A DNA stretch of 19,634 bases from an uncultured Bacteroides sp. GTDB lineage: Bacteria > Bacteroidota > Bacteroidia > Bacteroidales > Bacteroidaceae. The stretch spans positions 1 to 19,634 of the forward strand of contig UQVZ01000053.1 of assembly GCA_900544675.1 (NCBI GenBank). The letters run 5' to 3'. The first letter of the stretch is position 1. Every line of letters starts with the position of its first letter. The notes beneath the pieces were generated by a model that had not been told where the DNA came from, did not search any database, and saw only the letters and a program-made list of their open reading frames with translations. Shown one piece after another: positions 13,400 to 19,634 of the stretch. Made by a program: the position numbers and the translations under genes.

Positions 13400-14878
13400 T
13401 TATTTAGCGCGTCTGCGTATAACGGTCAGCAGGTCTTTCTTCAGAATGTATCCGGCAAAGCACAACAGCAACAACGTATGGAATGCCAGCCGTGCGAAGA
13501 GGTTTTCTATCGTCACTTCCCCGGCTATGAGATACAATACAGCCGCCAGCACCAGATAAACCGCCATATCCTTCAACGGATAAGCCACTGGATATTTCTT
13601 CTGCCCTATCACATAAGACAATAAGGTGATAAGCCCATAACCGGCAACCGACGCCCAGGCTGAAGCCACATAACCATAGCGCGGCACCAGCCAGATGTTC
13701 AGTACCAGGATGACGGCACAGCCTATCAGCGAGAAATAGGCTCCCCACTTGGTCTCGTCGGTCAGCTTGTACCAGAACGACAGGTTAAAATAAATGCCCT
13801 TGAAGATTTCCGCTCCCATCACGATAGCTACTACCCCCAGGCCTTCCCAATAGTCGGGAGCGATAAGGTAGCGCAGGAGGTCCATGTAGAACATCACAGC
13901 CAAAAAAGCCAACAGCGAGAAGATAAAGAAGTATTTCATCGCCGCGGCATACATCTTGCGGTTATCCCCTTCCTTATTCTTACCGAAGACAAAAGGCTCG
14001 TAAGCATAGCGGAAGGCCTGCGTAAACATCGCCATCACCATCGCCACTTTGCTTGTCGCGCTGTAGATGCCCAGTTGCACCAATCCTTCCTGACGGTCCT
14101 CGAAAAGAAAGGGATAAATCATTTTATCCACGGTCTGATTCAGGATACCTACCAAACCGAATATCAGGATAGGGAATGAATAGGTAACCATCTGCCGCAT
14201 CAACGGGCGGTCAATCCGGTACGAAAGTCCCCGCAACTCGGGAATAAAGAAAAACATCTGTACCGCCGACATAATAAGATTCGACACAAAGATATACCCC
14301 ACCAGGTAATCGGGACGGTAAAACCAGTCGATGGTTTCGGGTGACACCTTATATATATAGGGGCACAGCAGCAGGAAAAACAGGTTCAGCACGATGTTTC
14401 CCACGATGTTCAGCATCTTGATGGCTGCAAACTTTATCGGTTTCTTTTGGTAGCGCAGGTAAGCGAAGGGAATACACTGGAACGAGTCGAGTGCCACCAC
14501 CAGCACCATCATGGCAATGTAGTCGGGATGGTCGGGATATTCGAGGAAAGCCGAAAGCGGATGCAGGAAGGTGAGGCAAAGCAAAACAAATGCCAGCGAA
14601 AGTCCTCCTACGAACAGCAAGGCGTTGGCATATACCCGTTTGGGGTCGGCATCGGTCTTGTTGGCAAAGCGGAAAAATCCCGTCTCCATACCGAAGGTGA
14701 GCAGCACCAGTATCAAAGCCGTGTAGGCATATACGTTCGACACTACGCCGTAGCCTCCCGTAGCAGCCGGGATGACTGCCGTATAGAGAGGCACCAGTAA
14801 ATAATTCAAGAATCGTCCGACGATGCTGCTCAATCCGTAAATCGCCGTATCTTTAGCCAAAGATTTCAATCCAGCCAT
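13400..14878 (-). CDS. Polysaccharide/lipid-linked oligosaccharide flippase (MVF/PST family)
   Basis: 492 residues with about 12-14 membrane helices, a Wzx-like transporter of the MOP superfamily that flips lipid-linked glycans across the inner membrane. The N terminus (GLKSLAKDTAIYGLSSIVGR, FLNYLLVPLYTAVI) is the family signature first helix. There are charged short loops, no signal peptide, and a basic C-terminal tail. The start at 14878 is chosen because it lies 4 bases after the ruvB stop and begins MAGLKSL; a start further upstream would overlap ruvB. It is translationally coupled to ruvB, without other glycan genes nearby, so the cargo (capsule, O-antigen or other) is unknown. It converges with hicB. 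Confidence 0.88.
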   Translation of the reverse strand: MAGLKSLAKDTAIYGLSSIVGRFLNYLLVPLYTAVIPAATGGYGVVSNVYAYTALILVLLTFGMETGFFRFANKTDADPKRVYANALLFVGGLSLAFVLLCLTFLHPLSAFLEYPDHPDYIAMMVLVVALDSFQCIPFAYLRYQKKPIKFAAIKMLNIVGNIVLNLFFLLLCPYIYKVSPETIDWFYRPDYLVGYIFVSNLIMSAVQMFFFIPELRGLSYRIDRPLMRQMVTYSFPILIFGLVGILNQTVDKMIYPFLFEDRQEGLVQLGIYSATSKVAMVMAMFTQAFRYAYEPFVFGKNKEGDNRKMYAAAMKYFFIFSLLAFLAVMFYMDLLRYLIAPDYWEGLGVVAIVMGAEIFKGIYFNLSFWYKLTDETKWGAYFSLIGCAVILVLNIWLVPRYGYVASAWASVAGYGLITLLSYVIGQKKYPVAYPLKDMAVYLVLAAVLYLIAGEVTIENLFARLAFHTLLLLCFAGYILKKDLLTVIRRRAK

Positions 14879-14882
14879 AAGT

Positions 14883-15908
14883 CTAATCGAATAATGTTTT
14901 CTGTTCATTCCACCGGCTTCTGCCCAGATGGCGGTAAGCCAGTTCGGTCACTTCGCGTCCGCGGGGCGTACGTTTTATGAAACCTTCCTTGATAAGAAAC
15001 GGTTCGTACACCTCTTCTATCGTCCCGGGGTCTTCGCCCAGTGCCGTAGCAATGGTAGTCAATCCTACCGGACCGCCCCTGAACTTGTCGATGATGGTGC
15101 AAAGCAGCTTGTTGTCTATCTGGTCCAGACCGTAACGGTCGATATTCAATGCTTCCAGCGCAAACCGGGCTATCTCCATATCAATCCGTCCGGAACCTTT
15201 CACTTGGGCGAAGTCGCGCACACGGCGCAACAAGGCATTGGCAATACGGGGCGTTCCCCGGCTGCGTGAGGCAATCTCTCCGGCAGCTTCCACATCGCAA
15301 GGCACGCCCAGGATGTTTGCCGAACGGAGGATAATTTTCGTCAGCGTATCGTCTTCGTAATATTCCAAATGCAAGTTGATGCCGAAACGTGCCCGCAAAG
15401 GAGCCGTCAGCAAGCCGCTGCGCGTGGTGGCACCCACTAAAGTAAAGGGATTCAAGTCAAGCTGGATACTGCGTGCCGAGGGACCTTTGTCTATCATGAT
15501 ATCGATACGGTAGTCTTCCATAGCCGAGTAAAGATATTCTTCCACTACCGGACTCAACCGATGTATTTCATCGATAAACAACACGTCGTTGGGCTCCAGA
15601 CTGGTCAATACACCTGCCAAGTCGCCCGGCTTGTCCAGTACCGGTCCCGATGTCACACGGAATCCCACACCCAATTCGTTGGCAATGATGTTGCTCAATG
15701 TGGTTTTACCCAATCCGGGAGGGCCGTGCAGCAAAACATGGTCTAATGCTTCGGCACGAAGCCGAGCCGCCTTGACAAAAATACGCAAGTTATCCACTAC
15801 CTTGTCCTGACCACTGAAGTCTTCGAAGCGGAGCGGACGGAGCGCATTCTCGAAATCCCGTTCCTTGCCGGTAGGTTTATAATCGCGTATATCAAACTGT
15901 TCTTCCAT
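14883..15908 (-). CDS. ruvB: Holliday junction branch-migration helicase RuvB
   Basis: A 341-residue AAA+ motor that drives branch migration with RuvA during recombination. Walker A GPPGLGKTT (62-70), Walker B FIDEIH (111-116), sensor 1 GATTRSG (159-165), arginine finger Arg174 and sensor 2 RGTPR (217-221) are all intact. A C-terminal winged helix includes KRTPRGREVT. The start at the ATG of MEEQF (15908) is chosen over an upstream TTG because that TTG falls inside the probable -7 box. Its stop is 4 bases before the flippase start, an arrangement worth noting since the products are unrelated. ruvA and ruvC are not adjacent, as is common in Bacteroidales. Confidence 0.97.
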   Translation of the reverse strand: MEEQFDIRDYKPTGKERDFENALRPLRFEDFSGQDKVVDNLRIFVKAARLRAEALDHVLLHGPPGLGKTTLSNIIANELGVGFRVTSGPVLDKPGDLAGVLTSLEPNDVLFIDEIHRLSPVVEEYLYSAMEDYRIDIMIDKGPSARSIQLDLNPFTLVGATTRSGLLTAPLRARFGINLHLEYYEDDTLTKIILRSANILGVPCDVEAAGEIASRSRGTPRIANALLRRVRDFAQVKGSGRIDMEIARFALEALNIDRYGLDQIDNKLLCTIIDKFRGGPVGLTTIATALGEDPGTIEEVYEPFLIKEGFIKRTPRGREVTELAYRHLGRSRWNEQKTLFD

Positions 15909-15929
15909 AATTTCTTTCTGAATACCTTG

Positions 15930-15937
15930 CAAAGGTA
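15930..15937 (-). promoter_or_regulatory. -7 element of the ruvB-flippase operon
   Basis: On the minus strand TACCTTTG matches TAnnTTTG exactly, 21 bases before the ruvB ATG, giving a very short leader. No convincing -33 box is seen. Confidence 0.5.
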
Positions 15938-15999
15938 GTGAATAATCTGAGTTATTTTACTACTTTTGTATTATTTCAGTCGGCAGACTATAAGCTTTT

Positions 16000-16101
16000 A
16001 AGTTGACAAGGAAACAAGTTGACAAGTTGACAAGGCTTTTTAAATGCATCAGTAAAACCATTCAAACCTTGTCAACTTGTCAACTGATACCTTGTCAACT
16101 T
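16000..16101. repeat. Nested TTGTCAACT inverted repeat between ruvB and the EFR1 gene
   Basis: Outer arms AAGTTGACAAGG (16000-16011) and CCTTGTCAACTT (16090-16101), and inner 19-base arms (16017-16035 and 16067-16085), are perfect complements, 31 pairs in all with small internal loops and a 31-base loop. Each arm is built from the 9-mer CTTGTCAAC. A copy of the right half recurs at 17094-17127. Confidence 0.85.
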
Positions 16102-16131
16102 CAAGACCTTATCAACTAATAACTAACCAAT

Positions 16132-16917
16132 ATGACTACATTCAAAACTACACACATCGTTTATTTTTCTCCTACCCACACGACGGAGAAGATTGCCCGT
16201 GCCATCGGAGAAGGTATCGGGATGGGAAGACGTATTGAAACCGACTTGACACTGGATGAATCGGACGCCCCGATTGAAATCAATGATTCGCTGACGATAC
16301 TTGCCGCCCCTGTTTATGGAGGACGTGTGGCTCCTGTCGCCATCCAACGGATGAAACGCCTGAAAGGACATCATGCGCCGGTAATATTGGTCGCCGTTTA
16401 CGGCAACCGCGATTACGAAGACGCTTTGGTAGAGTTGCGCGATACGGCAATCAGGTTGGGCTTTACGCCCTTATCGGCAGGCGCATTCATCGGAGAACAC
16501 AGCTACAGCACTTCACAATATCCGATAGCGATGGGCAGACCCGATGAAGCAGACCTCGATACAGCCCGCCGGTTCGGGAAAGAAAGCTTATCGAAACTGG
16601 AGCGAACAAATCTGCCTGTTCCTGCGTTCTTTATCAAAGGCAATGTTCCTTACAAACCGGCAATGGCTGGCAAGCCTTCAGCACCGGTCTGCACGGAGAA
16701 CTGTTTCGTATGTGGCGAATGCATGGAAGTGTGTCCTACGCATGCCATCCGGCTCAGTGCCGACAACAGTTGCATTGAAACGGACGTAAACCGTTGCATC
16801 CGCTGTTGTGCCTGTGTAAAAGCTTGTCCAAACGGGGCACGCCGATACGATAATCCGTTCGCCGCTTTCCTTCACGCGAACTTCAGCAACAGGAAAGAGC
16901 CGGAATGGTTTATGTGA
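16132..16917 (+). CDS. EFR1-family flavodoxin-like ferredoxin protein
   Basis: 261 residues, predicted cytosolic electron carrier. The first ~160 residues are a flavodoxin-like fold: YFSPTHTTEKIARAIGEG is the FMN phosphate-binding loop, followed by APVYGGRVAP and AVYGNRDYEDAL. The C-terminal part is a bacterial 2[4Fe-4S] ferredoxin with CFVCGECMEVCP (Cys191, 194, 197, 201) and CIRCCACVKACP (Cys222, 225, 228, 232), both CxxCxxCxxxCP. This fusion corresponds to the EFR1 family of anaerobes; its redox partner is not known. It is divergent from ruvB, and the gap holds a long nested hairpin that ends about 30 bases before the start codon. Confidence 0.9.
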   Translation: MTTFKTTHIVYFSPTHTTEKIARAIGEGIGMGRRIETDLTLDESDAPIEINDSLTILAAPVYGGRVAPVAIQRMKRLKGHHAPVILVAVYGNRDYEDALVELRDTAIRLGFTPLSAGAFIGEHSYSTSQYPIAMGRPDEADLDTARRFGKESLSKLERTNLPVPAFFIKGNVPYKPAMAGKPSAPVCTENCFVCGECMEVCPTHAIRLSADNSCIETDVNRCIRCCACVKACPNGARRYDNPFAAFLHANFSNRKEPEWFM

Positions 16918-16924
16918 TTTTTTT

Positions 16925-17020
16925 AAGGAGTTAAAGGAGTTAGAGAAGTTAGAGGAGTTAAAGAAGTTAGAGAAGTTAGAGGAGTTAAAGAAGTTAAGGA
17001 GTTAAGAAGTTAAGGAGTTA
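16925..17020. repeat. 9-nt tandem repeat (RRGRAGTTA), 11 units
   Basis: Eight units of nine bases (AAGGAGTTA, GAGAAGTTA, GAGGAGTTA, AAGAAGTTA and variants) run from 16925 to 16996, then three units of eight bases to 17020. It is purine-biased on the plus strand and begins 7 bases after the EFR1 stop. Confidence 0.9.
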
Positions 17021-17050
17021 AGCCAATAGCGCTGCTGACAGTATCTAAAA

Positions 17051-17079
17051 CCTAGTTCCTAGTACCTAGTCAACTAGTC
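17051..17079. repeat. CCTAGTN short tandem repeat
   Basis: CCTAGTT-CCTAGTA-CCTAGTC followed by AACTAGTC: three 7-base units and a degenerate fourth. A different repeat from its neighbours on both sides. Confidence 0.75.
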
Positions 17080-17093
17080 ATCTAAGAGAAAAG

Positions 17094-17127
17094 CCTTGTC
17101 AACTCGTCAACTGATACCTCGTCAACT
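17094..17127. repeat. Second copy of the CTTGTCAACT repeat, before mnmA
   Basis: It matches 16067-16100 at all but two positions (T to C changes at 17105 and 17120). It ends 34 bases before the mnmA start, as the first copy ends 31 bases before the EFR1 start. The left arm of the hairpin is absent here. Confidence 0.8.
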
Positions 17128-17161
17128 ATCTAAAATTCTCTGTATTTTAAATAACCATTTT

Positions 17162-18298
17162 ATGACCAAAGACAAACGAGTATTAGTAGGAATGAGCGGA
17201 GGCATCGACAGCTCTGCCACATGTATAATGCTGCAAGAGCAAGGCTATGAGGTGGTAGGGGTAACCATGCGCACATGGGACATTCCCTCACATTTTTCCT
17301 CTCCCGACCAGGAGCAACCCGATGAGGTATTGGAAGCACAGGCTGTAGCCGCGAAATTAGGCATTGAACACCATGTAGCTGATGTACGCGAAGAATTCCG
17401 GAAAGTCATCGTGCAATATTTCATTGATGAATATATGCGCGGACGTACTCCCAACCCGTGTGTGCTCTGCAATCCTTTATTTAAGGAGCGCATCTTGTGC
17501 GAATGGGCAGACCGTACCGGCTGCCAATGGATTGCTACCGGACATTATTGCCGGCTGGAAGACCGGAACGGTTTACGTTATATCGTTACGGGAGACGACC
17601 CGATAAAGGACCAGTCGTATTTTCTCTGGAAACTTCCCCAAAGCATACTGAAGCGTATGCTCTTCCCTTTAGGCGGAATGACCAAAGAAGAAGTGCGCGA
17701 TTACCTGGCAGGAAAAGGTTTCGAAGCCAAAGCACGTGGCGGAGAGAGCATGGAAATCTGCTTCATCGACAAAGATTACCGCGACTTTCTGCGCGAGCAT
17801 TGTCCCGATATCGACCAAAAGATAGGTCCGGGATGGTTTGTCGACAGCAAAGGGTTGAAACTGGGACAGCATCAGGGCTTTGCTTATTATACTGTCGGCC
17901 AGCGCAGAGGTCTGGGCATCGCATTGGGCGAGCCTGCTTACGTATTGAAAATCAATGCGGAGAAGAATACCGTCATGCTGGGCAGCGTTGACCAATTGAA
18001 AACCCAATACATGCTGGTAGAACCCCCCGAAGCCCCCGACCTGCAAGAACTGCTTGCCTCTCCTCATCTTTCGGTACGCATACGTTACCGCAGCCGCCCC
18101 ATTCCTTGCCGTGCCATCCAATTGGACAACGGCTGTCTGCTGGTAAAGTTTGAAACGGAAGCCTCTGCCATTACGCCAGGGCAATCGGCTGTGTTTTATG
18201 ACGGCAACCGTGTGTTGGGCGGAGGATTCATCGCCTCGCAACAAGGCATCCATAAGATAGTTGCCGAAAAAAGTATGGAATTTGATAAAAAAGTGTGA
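17162..18298 (+). CDS. mnmA: tRNA-specific 2-thiouridylase MnmA
   Basis: A 378-residue cytosolic enzyme that thiolates U34 of tRNAs for Lys, Glu and Gln, using ATP and sulfur passed as a persulfide. The PP-loop SGGIDSS (12-18), the catalytic Cys100 in TPNPCVLCN and the second redox Cys200 in SMEICFI are conserved, as are GHYCRLED (127-134) and DQSYFLWKL (150-158). The C-terminal third forms the usual beta-barrel domains. The start is the ATG at 17162 (MTKDKRVLVGM); the open frame upstream runs through repeat sequence and lacks a good start. It is preceded by three repeat types and transcribed alone. Length is close to the E. coli protein (368). Confidence 0.95.
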   Translation: MTKDKRVLVGMSGGIDSSATCIMLQEQGYEVVGVTMRTWDIPSHFSSPDQEQPDEVLEAQAVAAKLGIEHHVADVREEFRKVIVQYFIDEYMRGRTPNPCVLCNPLFKERILCEWADRTGCQWIATGHYCRLEDRNGLRYIVTGDDPIKDQSYFLWKLPQSILKRMLFPLGGMTKEEVRDYLAGKGFEAKARGGESMEICFIDKDYRDFLREHCPDIDQKIGPGWFVDSKGLKLGQHQGFAYYTVGQRRGLGIALGEPAYVLKINAEKNTVMLGSVDQLKTQYMLVEPPEAPDLQELLASPHLSVRIRYRSRPIPCRAIQLDNGCLLVKFETEASAITPGQSAVFYDGNRVLGGGFIASQQGIHKIVAEKSMEFDKKV

Positions 18299-18456
18299 CA
18301 AGTGACCAAAAATCAGATGCTTTTTAATGCTATCTAAGAAGAAAAAAAGAAGATTAGAATAGCGAAAATGTGATAAAAAAGAAGCAAAGTATGTATTTTT
18401 TTTATAACTTTACTTTCGGTAAGCAATATCTGTATAACGTATAAACAAAAAAGATT

Positions 18457-19563
18457 ATGAAACTGAGAAGAAACCTTACCGCACTCGTATTTGGATTAAG
18501 TACGATTGCAGTGTTTGCCCAAACCGGCAACACAGAGACACGACAGATTAAGGAAGAGGGAAAAACCGTGTTTAACCCACATTGGTTTATGCAAGTTCAG
18601 GCTGGAGCCTCTCATACTGTAGGAGAAGCTAAATTCGGAGACTTGATTTCGCCAGCTGCTGCATTGAATGTCGGCTATCAATTCACTCCTTTATGGGGAT
18701 TGCGTGCCGGATTGAGCGGCTGGGAAGCCAAAGGTGCATGGACAAGTCCTAAAACCATCTACAAATATAACTATTTACAAGGAAATGTAGATGCAACACT
18801 TGACTTAGGTAACCTATTCTGTGGCTACTATCCGAAACGCTTCTTCAATGCCTACTTATTTGCCGGTATCGGTGTGAATGGAGCCTTTAATAACGACGAT
18901 GCCATTGCTTTGAATGATGCGGGTCATAAATTGGAGTATTTGTGGCGCGACAATAAAGTAAATGTAGTAGGCCGTTTCGGATTGGGAACCAACTTACGCC
19001 TGTGCGACAATGTATTCTTCAATATTGAAGTGAATGCCAATACCATGTCAGATAAATACAATTCGAAGAAAGCTGGCAACTCTGATTGGCAATTCAACCT
19101 CTTGGGAGGATTTACATTCAAATTTGGAAAAACTTATACAAAGACAGAACCTGTTTACTACGAACCGACTCCAGCTCCTGCTCCGGAACCTGTCGTAGAA
19201 GAAAAGAAAGAAGAACCGGCTCCTGAACCTGTTGTAGAAGTACAACCGATGAAGCAGAACATCTATTTCGTTATCAATTCGTCTGAAATCCGTAGCTCGG
19301 AACAAAGCAAAGTCAGTGCCCTCATCGCTTACCTGAAGGAACACACCGATGCAAAAGTTTCATTGTGCGGATATGCTGATAAAAACACTGGTAACGCACG
19401 TATCAATAAGAAATTGTCGAAAGAACGTGCCGAAGCTGTAGCAGAAGCATTGAAAGCTCAAGGTATTGCAGCAGACCGTATTACTGTTGACTATAAGGGC
19501 GACACTATACAGCCATTCTCTACCATGGAAGAAAACCGCGTAACAGTTTGTATCGCTGAATAA
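18457..19563 (+). CDS. OmpA-family outer-membrane protein
   Basis: 368 residues. A signal peptide (1-21, cleavage after FA-Q) precedes a beta-barrel of about 190 residues with alternating aromatic strands (HWFMQVQAGASH, LNVGYQF, GLRAGLSGWEAKG, WQFNLLGGFTFKFG). A Pro/Glu/Val hinge (229-264) contains two near-repeats of PAPEPVVE. The C-terminal OmpA domain (266-368) binds peptidoglycan and includes the expected Asp308 (GYAD) and Arg324 (KERA) diaminopimelate contacts. It anchors the outer membrane to the wall and is usually abundant. The upstream 158-base gap is AT-rich without a clear -33/-7 pair. No obvious terminator is visible in the 71 bases after the stop. Confidence 0.92.
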   Translation: MKLRRNLTALVFGLSTIAVFAQTGNTETRQIKEEGKTVFNPHWFMQVQAGASHTVGEAKFGDLISPAAALNVGYQFTPLWGLRAGLSGWEAKGAWTSPKTIYKYNYLQGNVDATLDLGNLFCGYYPKRFFNAYLFAGIGVNGAFNNDDAIALNDAGHKLEYLWRDNKVNVVGRFGLGTNLRLCDNVFFNIEVNANTMSDKYNSKKAGNSDWQFNLLGGFTFKFGKTYTKTEPVYYEPTPAPAPEPVVEEKKEEPAPEPVVEVQPMKQNIYFVINSSEIRSSEQSKVSALIAYLKEHTDAKVSLCGYADKNTGNARINKKLSKERAEAVAEALKAQGIAADRITVDYKGDTIQPFSTMEENRVTVCIAE

Positions 19564-19634
19564 AAAACTATTCTTTTCCTTAGAAACTGTTTTGAATTGA
19601 TTCAAGAATAATGTTACAGTCTCCTTAAAATTTG

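Noticed and set aside
16919..17020. A possible L/E/K coiled-coil peptide encoded by the 9-nt repeat
   Set aside because: That frame has no start codon and would need a +1 shift at the end of the EFR1 gene; the repeat is better read as non-coding.
18310..18321. A 12-base match (AAATCAGATGCT) to the loop of palindromic repeat copies 2 and 3
   Set aside because: No arms flank it here and the match is short; probably coincidence.
18405..18412. TAACTTTA as a -7 box for the OmpA gene
   Set aside because: One mismatch to TAnnTTTG and no TTTG at the right distance; not convincing enough to list.
1..19634. CRISPR arrays, insertion sequences, integrase or phage genes
   Set aside because: The tandem and palindromic repeats lack the regular spacers of a CRISPR array, and no transposase, integrase or phage structural gene is seen.

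Overview
The window comes from a member of the order Bacteroidales, most likely Bacteroides or Phocaeicola. Three things point there. Several genes are preceded by the Bacteroides-type promoter (TTTG near -33, TAnnTTTG near -7). The gene families are typical of the group: a SusB-like GH97 glycosidase, a DUF3836-like secreted protein, an EFR1-type flavodoxin/ferredoxin, a DbpA-domain DEAD-box helicase and an OmpA with a Pro/Glu linker. Intergenic regions carry simple-sequence repeats. I cannot name the species from sequence alone.

Layout. Positions 1-93 hold the tail of an unidentified gene. A two-way terminator follows, then a CAU-anticodon tRNA on the minus strand. A P-type Ca2+ ATPase (389-3034) and ribF (3049-3969) form a plus-strand pair. 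They converge on a GH97 alpha-glucosidase (4091-6199, minus) across a perfect long palindrome. Next is an AT-rich, foreign-looking stretch with a putative PD-(D/E)XK nuclease of the PGN_0703 type, a broken treble-clef zinc-finger remnant and about 480 bp without a convincing gene.

A four-gene plus-strand operon follows (8156-10300): secreted DUF3836-like protein, CPBP intramembrane protease, DUF2975 membrane protein and a small XRE/YozG-like repressor. Its promoter is bracketed by two near-identical palindromes (TATCG-N5-CGATA) and is the best candidate in the window for a self-regulated, little-described envelope system. A tandem repeat and the leader of a DEAD-box RNA helicase (10608-12464) come next. 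A hicAB toxin-antitoxin pair (12673-13294) then lies exactly between two 88-bp direct repeats that differ at two positions. These repeats are also palindromic and belong to the same family as the palindrome after ribF.

The minus-strand block ruvB (15908-14883) and a polysaccharide flippase (14878-13400) is translationally close-coupled. The last part is plus strand: an EFR1-family flavodoxin/ferredoxin protein, mnmA (tRNA 2-thiouridylase) and an OmpA-family outer-membrane protein. The gaps around the EFR1 gene and mnmA hold several repeat types: a nested TTGTCAACT hairpin with a second copy before mnmA, a 9-nt purine-rich tandem repeat and a CCTAGTN repeat.

Most genes are ordinary chromosomal housekeeping. 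The accessory interest lies in the nuclease island, the operator-bracketed membrane operon, the repeat-flanked hicAB cassette and the palindromic repeat family.
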